Source: Amycolatopsis sp. WAC 01376
Lineage (GTDB): Bacteria; Actinomycetota; Actinomycetes; Mycobacteriales; Pseudonocardiaceae
Direction: 5' to 3'
Assembly (NCBI RefSeq): GCF_003947415.1
Contig: NZ_QHKL01000001.1
Span: 1,612,001-1,676,000 of the forward strand
Length of the DNA: 64,000 bases
In this document: positions 32,837 through 42,289 of the stretch, piece by piece
How the letters are laid out: each line of letters opens with the position of its first letter
Numbering within the stretch: position 1 is the stretch's first letter
Notes under the pieces: model-generated
Database searches by the model: none
Seen by the model: only the letters and a program-made list of their open reading frames with translations
Told to the model about the DNA's origin: nothing
Program-made: the position numbers and the translations under genes

Positions 32837-33700
32837 ATGAGCGCACCTTCGCGCCCCTTTTTCGTTTTCGTTCACGGAGGCTCCAGTAACGCACGGGCCT
32901 GGGGTCCGCTGCAGAACGAACTGGCTCTGCTCGGATACCGTTCGCACGCCGTCGACCTGCCCGGCCACGGCGACCTCGCGGACAGCCCCGCCGCCTACTA
33001 CCGGCAACCGCAGGACCTCGCGGCACTGGCGGCCGCTCCCTCCCCGCTGCGCGGAGTCACGTTGCAGGACAACGTGCGGCAGGTGGTGGACACCCTCCGG
33101 CGGCTCGACGGCCAAGGACCGCTCGTCCTGGTCGGCAACAGCCTCGGCGGGCTGACGATCAGCGCGGTCGCCAACGCCGCGCCGGAACTGCTCGATCGCG
33201 TCGTCTATCTCTCCGCCCTCTGTCTCAGCGACCCGGCCATGCTCACCGAACCGTGGGATGTGGTCGACGAGAACCTGCTGGACGCGCTGTCGGCGCGGAT
33301 CGCCGTGCCGGAGGTGAACGAACCCGGGGTGGCCCGGTTGAACTGGCGCAGTGCCCACGGCGACCCGGCCTTGTTCGCCGAATTGAAGGCCGCCATCATG
33401 GCCGACTCCACCGACCACCAGTTCCGGTTGTTGCTCGACTCCCTGGATCCGGACGAGAGCTACGCGGTTCTCGAGCCGGGCGCGCTGGTTCAGGCGGACG
33501 GGTGGGGGCGTGTCCCGCACACCTACGTCCGGCTCGCCGAGGACCTCAGCATCACTCCGGCGGTGCAGGATTACATGATCCGCAAGGCCGACGAGCTGAC
33601 TCCGCACAACCCCTTCGAGGTGCACACCCTGGCCTCGTCGCACGTCGGCTACTTCAGCCGGCCGGAGATCTTCGCCGAACTGCTGGTCGATCTGGTCTGA
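32837..33700 (+). CDS. alpha/beta hydrolase
   Basis: FVFVHGGSSNARAW (oxyanion), LVGNSLGGLT (Ser elbow, Asn replacing the usual His), and HTLASSHVGYF (catalytic His) define the fold; a long cap region spans about residues 130-230. It resembles plant-type hydroxynitrile-lyase/MEKC esterase relatives. The ATG at 32837 has AAGGA nine bases upstream; an ATG 18 bases earlier is also possible. It ends at a strong hairpin before a convergent pseudogene. Confidence 0.85.
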   Translation: MSAPSRPFFVFVHGGSSNARAWGPLQNELALLGYRSHAVDLPGHGDLADSPAAYYRQPQDLAALAAAPSPLRGVTLQDNVRQVVDTLRRLDGQGPLVLVGNSLGGLTISAVANAAPELLDRVVYLSALCLSDPAMLTEPWDVVDENLLDALSARIAVPEVNEPGVARLNWRSAHGDPALFAELKAAIMADSTDHQFRLLLDSLDPDESYAVLEPGALVQADGWGRVPHTYVRLAEDLSITPAVQDYMIRKADELTPHNPFEVHTLASSHVGYFSRPEIFAELLVDLV

Positions 33701-33703
33701 GAA

Positions 33704-33739
33704 AGCGCCCTCGCCGCCGGCGTCGGCGGCGGGGGCGCT
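33704..33739. terminator. GC-rich hairpin between convergent genes
   Basis: AGCGCCC...GCCGCC at 33704-33718 pairs with 33725-33739 with one G-U pair and a six-base loop. It starts three bases after the hydrolase stop and touches the stop of the HIT pseudogene. It is a bidirectional terminator candidate. Confidence 0.7.
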
Positions 33740-34207
33740 CAGGCTCGCAGCCTGTCGATCTCCGCGGTCAGCTCGGAACGGAGCGAGCCGTGCTGAGGTC
33801 CCAGCGAAGAGGCCCAGTTGTCCACCGGATACAGCCAGACCGGCCGTCCGACCTTGTCGGCCGGTTCCCAGTCGTAACGCGGCCAGACGTGTGCGTGCAG
33901 GAACGGATCCGTGTTGCCGAGGATCTCCAGGTTCACCCTTCGGAAGCCGGAATCCCTTCGCGCGCAGACATTTTCGACGGCTTCGCCGAGCAACTCCATG
34001 TCCGCCAGGAACTCCAGCCTTCGTGGCCGCGGAAGATCGGTCAGCCTGCCGACAGCGGGGGAATCGGTCAGGAGGACGCAGTAACCGGGAGGAACTGCGT
34101 ATCGCCGATCACCGCGAAGCCCGCGTTCAGCCGTCGCAGCACCGTCGGGTTCTCCCCGCGCAGCGCCGAACCGATCCGATCCGATCCCGCTTCCAGTCGC
34201 CGGTCAT
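33739..34207 (-). pseudogene. HIT-family hydrolase/transferase, two frameshifts
   Basis: Read in pieces, the strand encodes a HIT-domain protein: MTGDWKRDRIGS, then GENPTVLRRLNAGFAVIGDTQFLP, then GYCVLLTDSP, then NTDPFLHAHVWPRYDWEP with the HAHVWP motif. The first break is at a threefold CCGAT repeat (34171-34185) where one extra unit shifts the frame. The second is at a G-run (34087-34089 on the plus strand) one base too short, leading to TGA. Either it is decayed, or the pentamer repeat makes expression switchable. The 3' fragment alone could give an 86-residue protein from an internal ATG at 33999. Confidence 0.75.
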
Positions 34208-34216
34208 GCGGCCAAG

Positions 34217-34567
34217 CTAACCGACCGGCAGCAGCGAACCCTCCCCGTTGGACGGGAACTGAGCGGCCAGCCGGACCGGCGCCGCGTGGGGCGCGAGGAC
34301 GATCGACGCGAACTGGGTCGACGTGTCTCCCGCGCGGCCCGTGTAGTTGGTATGCAGGTGCACGCTGACGTGCACATTCCGGTCGGCGGGGATTTCGAAC
34401 ATGACGGCGCCCCATGAGACCACGTACTGCCTGCCGTCGATGCTCGCGAGAGGCGCGAAGATCTGGGCATGGCGGACGAGCGGAATGTCGATGGTGAGCA
34501 GCCGCCGCGGGCCGTCGTGGTTGTCGACGTAGGCGATCACGCCGGGCTGTGCGGCCAGGTCGGTCAT
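34217..34567 (-). CDS. hypothetical protein (116 aa)
   Basis: I do not recognise this family. The protein is compact, beta-rich and soluble (YVDNHDGPRRLLTID, YVVSWGAVMFEIP, NVHVSVHLH). GGGAG precedes ATG 34567. It starts 13 bases after the MBOAT stop and ends nine bases before the HIT pseudogene start, so it is probably in one transcript with them. Confidence 0.65.
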   Translation of the reverse strand: MTDLAAQPGVIAYVDNHDGPRRLLTIDIPLVRHAQIFAPLASIDGRQYVVSWGAVMFEIPADRNVHVSVHLHTNYTGRAGDTSTQFASIVLAPHAAPVRLAAQFPSNGEGSLLPVG

Positions 34568-34580
34568 GCTCGGGGCTCCC

Positions 34581-36014
34581 TCAGAACTGGTAGTAGAGGA
34601 ACGGGCTGAACGTGCCGGTCGCGATCAGGATGGCCGCGTACACCAGTCCCACGGTCATCACCCCGATCCGCAGCGCGGTGGCCGGACGGCTTCGCGACGA
34701 CTCCAGCAGCGGCCCGGTCACCGGATGCGCCGGCAGGAACACGATCGCCAGCGCGCACAGCAGGATCAGCAGCCGCTGGTTGGTCACCGCGCTCTCGACG
34801 ACGTCGGTGAGGCCCGTGAAGTCCGGCAGCACCATGTGCCCGATCATGCCGAGCGCGTGCGGCAGGTCCTTGGCGCGGAAGAACACCCAGCCGAAGACCA
34901 CGAGCACGAGCGTCAGCGCGCGGCGGCCGATGCGGGCGGCCTGGGTCTTCGGGGTGACGTCGTAGCCGAAAGCGCGTTCCACGATCAGCAGCGCGCCGTG
35001 GTAGATGCCCCAGATCAGGAACGTCCACTGCGCGCCGTGCCAGAAGCCGGTCAGCACGAAGACGATGCACAGGTTCCGGTACGTATGCCCGGCGCCGGTG
35101 CGGTTGCCGCCCAGCGGGATGTAGACGTAGTCGCGGAACCAGCGCGACAGCGACATGTGCCAGCGCCGCCAGAACTCCGTGATGGTCACCGACGAATACG
35201 GTCTCGCGAAGTTCTCCGGGAGCCGGAAGCCGAGCATGCGGCCGAGCCCGATCGCCATGTCGGAGTACCCGGAGAAGTCGAAGAACAGCTGAAGCGTGTA
35301 GCCGATCGCGCCGAGCCAGGCGATCGCGAAGGTCATCTGATCCGGTGGCGTGTTGAAACAGGCGTCGACCATCGGGCTGAGCGAGTCCGCGATGATCGTC
35401 TTCTTGCACAGCCCGAGCGCGAAACGCGGGAAGCCGGCGGCGATGTCGTCGAGGCGGTGCGACCGCTGTTGCGGCAGCTGGTCGGCGATCTCGCGGTACC
35501 GCACGATCGGCCCGGCCACCAGCTGCGGGAACATCGCGATGTACGCGGCGAACGACACCGGGTTGCGCAGCGCGCGGCGTTCACCGCGGTAGATGTCCAC
35601 CACATAGGAGATGTGGTGGAACGTGTAGAACGAGATGCCGATCGGGATCACGAGGTCGGCCACCGGGAAACCGCCGCCGAACCAGTGCGTCACGGCCGCG
35701 ATCTGCTGCGTCGCGAAACCCGCGTACTTCCAGATCAGCAGCATGCCGACGTTGAGGCCGATGACCCCGAGCAGCAGCCGCTTACGCCGTTTGTTCTGCA
35801 GATCCCACGCGTTCGGCTCCAGCGCGGGCCCGGCCAGGAAGTTGACCACCATGCAGCCGATCAGCACCAGCGTGTACGGCCCGGCGCCGGTGGCGTAGAA
35901 GATCAGGCTGCCGACCGCGACGATGCCGTTCCGCCAGCTGCGCGGGCACAGCAGCACGGCGAGCAGGACCGCCGGCATGAAGTACCACAGGAACAGCGGT
36001 GAAATGAACGACAT
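34581..36014 (-). CDS. MBOAT O-acyltransferase (AlgI-like)
   Basis: The 477-residue polytopic membrane protein has the MBOAT signatures FPQLVAGPIVRY, FFDFSGYSDMAIGLG, FWRRWHMSLSRW and VLTGFWHGAQWTFLIWG, which carries the catalytic histidine. It moves acyl (usually acetyl) groups across the membrane to an exported polysaccharide. The natural partner, an AlgX-like SGNH protein, is encoded at 10275-11588 rather than next door. ATG 36014 follows a short leader; no strong hairpin lies at its 3' end because the 116-aa gene follows. Confidence 0.9.
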   Translation of the reverse strand: MSFISPLFLWYFMPAVLLAVLLCPRSWRNGIVAVGSLIFYATGAGPYTLVLIGCMVVNFLAGPALEPNAWDLQNKRRKRLLLGVIGLNVGMLLIWKYAGFATQQIAAVTHWFGGGFPVADLVIPIGISFYTFHHISYVVDIYRGERRALRNPVSFAAYIAMFPQLVAGPIVRYREIADQLPQQRSHRLDDIAAGFPRFALGLCKKTIIADSLSPMVDACFNTPPDQMTFAIAWLGAIGYTLQLFFDFSGYSDMAIGLGRMLGFRLPENFARPYSSVTITEFWRRWHMSLSRWFRDYVYIPLGGNRTGAGHTYRNLCIVFVLTGFWHGAQWTFLIWGIYHGALLIVERAFGYDVTPKTQAARIGRRALTLVLVVFGWVFFRAKDLPHALGMIGHMVLPDFTGLTDVVESAVTNQRLLILLCALAIVFLPAHPVTGPLLESSRSRPATALRIGVMTVGLVYAAILIATGTFSPFLYYQF

Positions 36015-36071
36015 CGGTGCGGGGTCCCCCAGGGCGGTTACGCGTTATCCGCTGGTGACCTTAGCCTGAGC

Positions 36072-36100
36072 ACCCCGCACCGTGTGACGAAGTGCGGGGT
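36072..36100 (-). terminator. hairpin at the rlmB 3' end
   Basis: ACCCCGCAC (36072-36080) pairs with GTGCGGGGT (36092-36100) around an 11-base loop, touching the rlmB stop codon. It is the likely end of the carD-to-rlmB minus-strand block. Confidence 0.65.
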
Positions 36101-37056
36101 CAGACACGTCCCACGATACGACGGCGGCGCGCCACCTCGGCCAGCAGCACGCCGGCCGCGACCGACGCGTTGAGCGACTCGACACCGGCGGCCATCGGGA
36201 TCGACACGGTCGCGTCACAGGTCTCGCGCACCAGCCGGGAAAGGCCGCGGCCTTCCGAACCGAGCACGATGACCAGCGGGTCCGAGGCGACGTCCAGCTC
36301 GTCGATGTCGACCGAGCCGTCCGCGTCGAGGCCGACGACCATCAGGCCGTCGTCCTTCCACGCCTTCAGCTGACGGGTCAGGTTGGTCGCGACGGCGATC
36401 GGCAGCTTGGCGGCGGTGCCGGCGGAGGTCCGCCACGCGACCGCGGTCATCCCCGCGCTGCGCCGCTCCGGCAGGAGGACGCCCTGCGCGCCGAACGCGG
36501 CGGCCGAGCGGATCACCGCGCCGAGGTTGCGCGGGTCGGTGACGCCGTCGAGCGCGACGAACAGCGGGGTCTGACCCGAGTCCTTCGCCACCGCCATCAG
36601 GTCACGCGGGTCGGCGTACACGAACGGCGGGACCTGCAGGCCGAGGCCCTGGTGCATGGCCCGGTTCGTCTTGCGGTCGAGTTCCTCGCGCGGGATCTCC
36701 AGGATCGAGATGCCCTTGTCGCCGGCGAGCCGGACGGCCTCGTTGACGCGGTCGTCGATCTCGATGTTGATCGCGACGTACAGCGCGGTGGCGGGCACGT
36801 CGGCGCGCAACGCCTCGACGACCGGGTTGCGGCCGGCGATCAGTTCCGGCTTGTCGGCCTTCTTCTGCCGGGCCTGCTCCTTGCGGTCACGCGCGTTCGA
36901 CATGCGATACGCCTTGTGCCCCGGACGGTCCTCGGCCTTGGGCGTCGGGCCCTTGCCTTCGAGGCCCTTCCGGCGCTGGCCGCCGGAGCCGACGACCTGA
37001 CCCTTCTTCGTGCCGGGCTTGCGAATAGCGCCCTGGCGCCGGGAGTTGCCTGCCAT
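36100..37056 (-). CDS. rlmB: 23S rRNA 2'-O-methyltransferase RlmB (TrmH/SpoU family)
   Basis: A basic N-terminal extension ([15 protein letters not shown]) is followed by the substrate-binding domain ([15 protein letters not shown]) and the SPOUT knot: [18 protein letters not shown] (motif 1), [13 protein letters not shown] (motif 2) and [21 protein letters not shown] (motif 3). It methylates G2251-type nucleotide in 23S rRNA. ATG 37056 is chosen, with AAGGA upstream. It follows cysS by 35 bases, the same order as in Mycobacterium. Confidence 0.93.
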   Translation of the reverse strand: MAGNSRRQGAIRKPGTKKGQVVGSGGQRRKGLEGKGPTPKAEDRPGHKAYRMSNARDRKEQARQKKADKPELIAGRNPVVEALRADVPATALYVAINIEIDDRVNEAVRLAGDKGISILEIPREELDRKTNRAMHQGLGLQVPPFVYADPRDLMAVAKDSGQTPLFVALDGVTDPRNLGAVIRSAAAFGAQGVLLPERRSAGMTAVAWRTSAGTAAKLPIAVATNLTRQLKAWKDDGLMVVGLDADGSVDIDELDVASDPLVIVLGSEGRGLSRLVRETCDATVSIPMAAGVESLNASVAAGVLLAEVARRRRIVGRV

Positions 37057-37091
37057 CAGTGAGAATCCTTGAGCTAGAGACCGAGTAAGTG

Positions 37092-38483
37092 TCAGACGTC
37101 CTTGACGGTCCACTGTGGACCGTTCGGGGTGTCTTCCACCACGATGCCCGCCTGCTGGAGGCGGTCACGCGCGGCGTCCGCACGGGCGAAGTCCTTCTCG
37201 GCGCGGGCCTGCTGCCGTTCGGCGAGCAACCCTTCCACGAGTTCGGACAGCGCCTGCCGGGTGGGCGTTTCGTTGCCGCCCGCCTCGGACCAGCGCGCGG
37301 AGAGCGGGTCGAGGCCGAGCACGTCGGTCATCGCGGGCACGGCGGCGGCGATTTCGAGTGCCTTGGAATTGTCGGCCGCGTCGAGTGCTGCGTTACCGTC
37401 GCGGACCGTGTTGTGCAGCACTGCGAAGGCCTGCGGAGTGGCCAGGTCGTCGTCGAGCGCGGCGGCGAAGTCCTTCGGGACCTCGCCGAGGTGGACCGCG
37501 CCGACGATGCCCGCGGTACGCCGGAGGAACTGCTCGATCCTCCGGTAGCCCTGAGCGGCTTCGGCGACGGCTCCGTCGGAGTACTCGACTGTCGACCGGT
37601 AGTGCGGCTGGACCAGGTAATACCGCAGTTCGGGCGCCCGGTAGTTCTCGAGCATCGCCGGGATCGAGACCGTGTTGCCCAGCGATTTGGCCATCTTCTC
37701 GCCGGACATGGTCACCCAGGCGTTGTGCAGCCAGAACCGCGCGAACGGGTCGCCTGCCGCGTTGGACTGGGCGCGTTCGTTCTCGTGGTGGGGGAAGACC
37801 AGGTCGATACCGCCGCCGTGGATGTCGAACTCGGGACCGAGGTAGGTCGTCGCCATCGCCGAGCACTCGAGGTGCCAGCCGGGGCGGCCTTCACCCCACG
37901 GCGTCGGCCACGACGGCTCACCCGGCTTCGCGCTCTTCCACAGCGTGAAGTCGCGCGGGTCGCGTTTGCCCTCGCCGAGGGTCTCGCCCTGCTGGACCTC
38001 GTCGAGCTTCTGGCCGGACAGGTCGCCGTAGCCGTCGAACGCCTTGACCGAGAAGTACACGTCGCCGCCCGAGGCGTAGGCGTGCCCGCCGTCGATCAGC
38101 CGCTGCATCAACTCGACCATCTGCGTGACGTGCCCGGTCGCCCGCGGTGAGATCGAAGCGGGCAGGCAGCCCAGCGACTCGTACGCCGATTCGAAGGCGC
38201 GCTCGTGCGTGGCCGCCCACTCCCACCAGGGACGATCCGCGTCCGCGGCCTTGGTGAGGATCTTGTCGTCGATGTCGGTGACGTTGCGGACCATCAGCAC
38301 ATCGAGTCCACTGTGGACGAGCCAGCGGCGCAGGACGTCGTAGTTCAGCGCGCCACGGATGTGGCCGATGTGGGGGATGCCCTGCACGGTGGCACCACAC
38401 ACGTACATGGACGCCGTTCCGCTACGGGCGGGGTGGAATTCCCGCACGCTCCGGGTCGCGGTGTCATAGAGGTGTAGTGCCAC
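37092..38483 (-). CDS. cysS: cysteinyl-tRNA synthetase
   Basis: This class I synthetase has zinc-binding Cys in [13 protein letters not shown]-type [14 protein letters not shown] and HHENERAQ (remaining zinc ligands), and KMAKS for ATP. It has 463 residues. GTG 38483 is preceded by TACCCT six bases before, with no ribosome site, which suggests a leaderless transcript. It charges tRNA-Cys and is linked to rlmB downstream. Confidence 0.95.
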   Translation of the reverse strand: MALHLYDTATRSVREFHPARSGTASMYVCGATVQGIPHIGHIRGALNYDVLRRWLVHSGLDVLMVRNVTDIDDKILTKAADADRPWWEWAATHERAFESAYESLGCLPASISPRATGHVTQMVELMQRLIDGGHAYASGGDVYFSVKAFDGYGDLSGQKLDEVQQGETLGEGKRDPRDFTLWKSAKPGEPSWPTPWGEGRPGWHLECSAMATTYLGPEFDIHGGGIDLVFPHHENERAQSNAAGDPFARFWLHNAWVTMSGEKMAKSLGNTVSIPAMLENYRAPELRYYLVQPHYRSTVEYSDGAVAEAAQGYRRIEQFLRRTAGIVGAVHLGEVPKDFAAALDDDLATPQAFAVLHNTVRDGNAALDAADNSKALEIAAAVPAMTDVLGLDPLSARWSEAGGNETPTRQALSELVEGLLAERQQARAEKDFARADAARDRLQQAGIVVEDTPNGPQWTVKDV

Positions 38484-38529
38484 CCTAAAAGGGTACGGGG
38501 TCGGCGTGAGCGGTGTCGCAGTGACCGTA

Positions 38530-39216
38530 TTACAGCAGGTTATGGGTGCGCATGACGCTGAGCAGGGCGTCCGGCCGCTCGGTCGTCGGCAGGGGCTCCA
38601 CCAGCGCGAACGCGCAGCCGATCTCACGCGCGGCGCCGTCCGCCTCCTCGCTGTCGCCGACCATGAGCGTTTCCGCCGGGTCGACGCCGAGCCGCTCGAC
38701 GGCCGTGCGGAAGATCTCCGGCTCCGGCTTCACCGCTCCGACCTCGAACGACAGGATGAACTCGTCGACGAACGAGTCCCAGCCGCGGCGGCTGAACGCC
38801 GGCCGGATGTCGAAGGCGATGTTGCTCAGCACCCCGAGCTTCACGCCCTTGCCGGAGACACCCTTGAGAACGGCTTCGGTGTCCGGGTACGGCGTCCACT
38901 GGCTGGGATCGATCAGCCGGGTGTAGAGCGCGACGGCCTGGTCGGCGTGCGGCACCCCGGACTGCTTGAGGACCTCGAGGTACACCTTCCGGTGCAGCAC
39001 CGGGTCGCGGTCGCGGTGGTTCCAGGCGTGCAGATGCTCCTCGTCGAGATCGACGACCTGGCCGACCGGCGCGGTCATCCGGCGCATCAGCTCGGTCTGG
39101 GCCTCGATGTCGAGGTTTTCCCCCTCGTGATCGGTGAGGTCGGCGAGCCAGGTCTCGTCCTGTTCGAGGCGGAAGACCGTGCCGGAGAAGTCGAACAACA
39201 CAGCGCGAAAGGTCAC
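38530..39216 (-). CDS. HAD-family hydrolase with DFSGT motif I
   Basis: The fold is HAD-IA: motif I is LFDFSGTVF, motif II VLSNIA, then KPEPEIF (Lys) and MVGDSEEAD. In motif I the second aspartate, which acts as general acid/base in phosphatases, is a serine. That makes ordinary phosphatase activity doubtful and points to dehalogenase- or phosphonatase-like chemistry, or a non-enzymatic role. It has 228 residues from GTG 39216. It lies between PPOX genes and cysS. Confidence 0.82.
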   Translation of the reverse strand: MTFRAVLFDFSGTVFRLEQDETWLADLTDHEGENLDIEAQTELMRRMTAPVGQVVDLDEEHLHAWNHRDRDPVLHRKVYLEVLKQSGVPHADQAVALYTRLIDPSQWTPYPDTEAVLKGVSGKGVKLGVLSNIAFDIRPAFSRRGWDSFVDEFILSFEVGAVKPEPEIFRTAVERLGVDPAETLMVGDSEEADGAAREIGCAFALVEPLPTTERPDALLSVMRTHNLL

Positions 39217-39270
39217 GAGCCCCACATTAGCCACGATCGTGGGGTGTTCGCCGCTCCCCGCGCGTGAGAG

Positions 39271-39313
39271 GAACGGTCCGTTCCTTGCAAATTTTGCAAG
39301 GAACGGACCGTTC
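39271..39313. terminator. 21-bp perfect inverted repeat after the PPOX genes
   Basis: Arms 39271-39291 and 39293-39313 are complementary around a single T. Each arm contains the nested palindrome GAACGG-T-CCGTTC. The centre TTGCAAATTTTGCAA resembles the centre of the hairpin at 20246-20298. It starts ten bases after the PPOX stop on that strand, so a terminator role is plausible. Confidence 0.65.
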
Positions 39314-39323
39314 ATGGCGCGCT

Positions 39324-39719
39324 TCAGGCGGCGTTGCCGGTGATCCGGGTCGGCGTGATCCGGACCAGCACGCGGACGACGTCCGCCGGCTCCTCCGGGT
39401 AGTCCTTGCCGAGGTACTTGTGCGAGAGCTCGTTGATCAGCTCGCGCCCGCCTTCGTCGGTCATCTCCACGGTCCCGCGGATCTCGACGTAGTCGTACGG
39501 GTTCTCCTGGTCGAAGACCGAGACGGACACCCGCGGGTCCCTGGCCATGTTCCGCTCCTTGAGACGGCCGCGGACGGTCGCGAAGAGCACCGTGTCGCCG
39601 TCCCGCTTCGCCCACAGCACGGACGTCTGCGCGGAGCCGTCGGCGTTGATGGTCGCCAGCACCGGGAAGTTGTTGCCGTCGAGGAGTTTCTTGGTCGCGT
39701 CGTTGAAGGTCACACCCAT
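39324..39719 (-). CDS. PPOX-class flavin/F420-dependent oxidoreductase (second copy)
   Basis: This 131-residue split-barrel protein matches the actinobacterial PPOX family: NFPVLATINADGSAQTSVLW, RLKERNMARDPRVSVSV and a conserved Y-L-G-K tail. Members bind F420 or FMN and reduce small substrates. It is a tandem duplicate of the next gene upstream, from which it is separated by ten bases. Confidence 0.85.
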   Translation of the reverse strand: MGVTFNDATKKLLDGNNFPVLATINADGSAQTSVLWAKRDGDTVLFATVRGRLKERNMARDPRVSVSVFDQENPYDYVEIRGTVEMTDEGGRELINELSHKYLGKDYPEEPADVVRVLVRITPTRITGNAA

Positions 39720-39729
39720 GATCGCGAGC

Positions 39730-40125
39730 CTAAGCCACGTTCCCGGCGACCCTGTCCACCCGCAGGCGGACGATCACCCGCTCGACCTCCGGGCCCTCCG
39801 GCGGCGGGTCCTGGCCGAGGTACTTGTGGCTGAGCGCCTTCGGGAGCACCTTTTCGGGGTCCGGGGTGATCGTGACCGTGCCGCGCAGTTGCGTGTGCCG
39901 GTACGGGTTCTCGGCGTCGGTGATCGACACGCTCGCGCGAGGGTCGCGACGGAGGTTTCGCACCTTCAGCCTGTCTTCGGTGGCGCTGAAGACCAGATCG
40001 CCGTCGTCGAGGCCCACCCAGATGACCGAGGTCTGCGGGCCGCCGTCGGCGTCCAGCGTGGCCACGGTCGCGAAGTTCTTGCCGTCCACCAGTTCGCGGA
40101 CCGGTTCGGGAAGTGTGACTGCCAT
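39730..40125 (-). CDS. PPOX-class flavin/F420-dependent oxidoreductase (first copy)
   Basis: This is the paralogue of the adjacent gene and exactly the same length (131 residues). NFATVATLDADGGPQTSVIW, RLKVRNLRRDPRASVSI and LSHKYLGQ align with it throughout. The two copies differ enough to be an old duplication. It starts 28 bases after ispF. Confidence 0.85.
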   Translation of the reverse strand: MAVTLPEPVRELVDGKNFATVATLDADGGPQTSVIWVGLDDGDLVFSATEDRLKVRNLRRDPRASVSITDAENPYRHTQLRGTVTITPDPEKVLPKALSHKYLGQDPPPEGPEVERVIVRLRVDRVAGNVA

Positions 40126-40153
40126 GACAGCCCGAACCGGCTTCCGGCGGCGG

Positions 40154-40624
40154 CTATTCCTGCGAGGGCAGGAGCAGTGCCGTCGCGAACGCCGCGATGC
40201 CCTCGCCGCGTCCGGTCAGGCCGAGCCCGTCGGTCGTCGTCGCGGAGACGCTCACCGGCCCGCCGACGGCCTCGCTCAACACCTTCTGGGCCTCTTCGCG
40301 GCGCTTCCCGACGCGCGGCGCGTTGCCCACGATCTGGACGGTCGCGTTCCCGACGGTCCAGCCGCCCGCCTCGACCAGCCGCCGCGCCTCCGTGAGGAAC
40401 TCGACACCGTGCTTGCCCGCCCACCGCGGATCGCCGGTGCCGAACACCGCGCCGAGATCACCGAGCCCGGCCGCGGACAGCAGCGCGTCGCACAACGCGT
40501 GCGCCGCGACGTCGCCGTCGGAATGTCCCGCGCAGCCGTCGACGCCGGGCCAGAGGAGCCCGGCGATCCAGCATTCACGGCCCGCCTCGACGGGGTGGAC
40601 GTCGACGCCGTTCCCGATCCTCAC
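40154..40624 (-). CDS. ispF: 2-C-methyl-D-erythritol 2,4-cyclodiphosphate synthase
   Basis: The MEP-pathway enzyme has the zinc motif GVDVHPV and [16 protein letters not shown], and the late [14 protein letters not shown] segment of the active site. It has 156 residues from GTG 40624, which has AAGGAAA upstream. A 169-bp GC-rich gap with GCCCCGC/GCGGGGC hairpin potential separates it from ispD. Confidence 0.93.
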   Translation of the reverse strand: MRIGNGVDVHPVEAGRECWIAGLLWPGVDGCAGHSDGDVAAHALCDALLSAAGLGDLGAVFGTGDPRWAGKHGVEFLTEARRLVEAGGWTVGNATVQIVGNAPRVGKRREEAQKVLSEAVGGPVSVSATTTDGLGLTGRGEGIAAFATALLLPSQE

Positions 40625-40793
40625 AGGGTTTCCTTTTCTTCGCTGTTTGCGCGCGACCGCGATCGCGTCGCCAGGCCGCACGTTAGCGACTTACCTCGGG
40701 GAATGGGGGAAGGCGCCCCGCCGCCGCGATAGCGGGGCCTCGCGGCCGCCCGCGCGCTCTTCGGGCCGCTTCGGGTGCCGCGGCGCGAGCTCC

Positions 40794-41441
40794 TCACAGC
40801 ACTTCCTCTTTCCCGGCCACCGCGATCGCTTCGGCCAGTTGCAGTTCGAACGCGTTGGTGACGCGCATCGCATCGGGATGCCCGGCGATGGTGTGCGCGC
40901 CGTCGAGAGACGGCTTGTCGACATAAGAGAGAAAAGTCTCACGGGTGAAGCCGAGCGGGGTTTGGGCCGTGCGCAGATATGCGCGGTCCTCGGTACCGGT
41001 GATCACCTTTGCCGCGTCGGTCACCTTCACGGTGTCCGCCATCGGAAGTACGGGAACCACGAAAGGCGAGCCCGCACGGACCGCGTCCGCGACGGCACGG
41101 ACCGTGTCCGCGGGAGTGAACGCACGCAAAGCGTCGTGCACGAGAAAGACGGGGTTTCCGGCGATTTCGTTTTCGACGGTGTCGAAAACGTGCTTGAGCG
41201 ACGAGCCGGGTACTATCCGGCAACGGTTCCCGAAGCCACTCAAAGCGGCCGAAAACAAATCAGCACACCGCTCGGGGGCCGCTACGACCACCAGATCGAG
41301 ATCCGGCAGCGCGAGCAGCCCCCGCACAGTGTGCGTGAGTAACGCTTCACCATTGACCGGCGCGAGAGCGAGCTCCGCGTCGGAGGCATGGTGTCTGACG
41401 ACAGTGACGAACACGATCGTGCTCATATGGACGATGCTCAT
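40794..41441 (-). CDS. ispD: IspD-like cytidylyltransferase, active-site motifs degenerate
   Basis: Position (between carD and ispF) and central motifs identify it: LVHDALRAFTP, PVLPMADTVKV, TEDRAYLRTAQTPLGF. However, the N-terminal glycine-rich loop with catalytic Arg and Lys (AAGxGxR...PK) is replaced by FVTVVRHHASDAELALAPV. The QTPQ glutamine is Leu, and the TDDAxLxE segment is missing. Such a protein is unlikely to make CDP-methylerythritol by the known mechanism. The start is either the ATG at 41441 or 41426; a CATATGAGCA repeat makes the choice unclear. Confidence 0.75.
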   Translation of the reverse strand: MSIVHMSTIVFVTVVRHHASDAELALAPVNGEALLTHTVRGLLALPDLDLVVVAAPERCADLFSAALSGFGNRCRIVPGSSLKHVFDTVENEIAGNPVFLVHDALRAFTPADTVRAVADAVRAGSPFVVPVLPMADTVKVTDAAKVITGTEDRAYLRTAQTPLGFTRETFLSYVDKPSLDGAHTIAGHPDAMRVTNAFELQLAEAIAVAGKEEVL

Positions 41442-41500
41442 ATGTGCACGATCGTAGAGGTATCCCCCGCAGCCTCACCTGGCGTGGGACACCCGCCGGT

Positions 41501-41992
41501 TCAGACTGCCGCGGTTTCCAGAACTTCGTCGAGGAGGACTTCAGCCTTGTCCTCGTCGGTGCCCTCCGCGAGCGCCAGCTCGCTGACCAGAATTTGCCGC
41601 GCCTTCGCCAGCATGCGCTTCTCACCGGCTGAAAGTCCGCGGTCCTTCTCTCGCCGCCAGAGGTCGCGCACCACTTCGGCCACCTTGTTCACATCGCCGG
41701 AGGCGAGCTTCTCGAGGTTGGCCTTGTACCGACGAGACCAGTTCGTGGGCTCTTCGGTGTGCGGAGCACGCAGAACGTCGAAAACCTTGTCCAGTCCTTC
41801 TTGCCCGACGACATCACGAACACCGACGATCTCGGCGTTGTCAGCGGGCACGCGAACCGTAAGATCCCCTTGCGCGACTTTGAGGACGAGGTACTTCTTC
41901 TCCTCGCCCTTGATCACGCGGGTCTCGATGGCTTCGATGAGTGCGGCACCGTGGTGCGGGTAGACGACGGTCTCTCCGACCTTGAAAACCAT
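41501..41992 (-). CDS. carD: CarD-family RNA polymerase-binding transcription factor
   Basis: The N-terminal Tudor-like RID domain ([20 protein letters not shown]) binds the RNA polymerase beta lobe. The C-terminal helical domain includes [13 protein letters not shown] with the conserved tryptophan that wedges the promoter. It has 163 residues. AGAGGA precedes ATG 41992, and TAAGAT about 30 bases upstream is a candidate -10. It begins the minus-strand carD-ispD-ispF block, as in Mycobacterium. Confidence 0.95.
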   Translation of the reverse strand: MVFKVGETVVYPHHGAALIEAIETRVIKGEEKKYLVLKVAQGDLTVRVPADNAEIVGVRDVVGQEGLDKVFDVLRAPHTEEPTNWSRRYKANLEKLASGDVNKVAEVVRDLWRREKDRGLSAGEKRMLAKARQILVSELALAEGTDEDKAEVLLDEVLETAAV

Positions 41993-42289
41993 GTGTCCTC
42001 TGCCCCTTTCGCTGAATTCATCTTAGCACGTGCCGACGAGGCCCACCTAGCGGCCCGCGATCGTCGTCGCAGGTCAGCGGCCTGATGGTGGTCCGCCCGG
42101 GGGTTGACAAACCCAATTCGCCCATGCTCACGCTGGTGAGAAGCGAACGATTTCCAAATCCTTTGTGGACGGTTGATCTTGGGCACGTCACCGCATTGGT
42201 GGCGTGTCAACACGCACCGGGTTCTCCGGTCGCGAAGGCGCCCGGCTAGTCTTCGCGGTGAAGAGGCCGTGAGATGGAAGGACTCCGAC

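Noticed and set aside
40682-40793. Small gene between ispD and ispF
   Set aside because: The GC-rich stretch has no start with a ribosome site and is better read as spacer with hairpin potential.
42104-42109. TTGACA as -35 of the lpqE promoter
   Set aside because: No acceptable -10 lies 16-19 bases downstream, and it is about 180 bases from the gene start.
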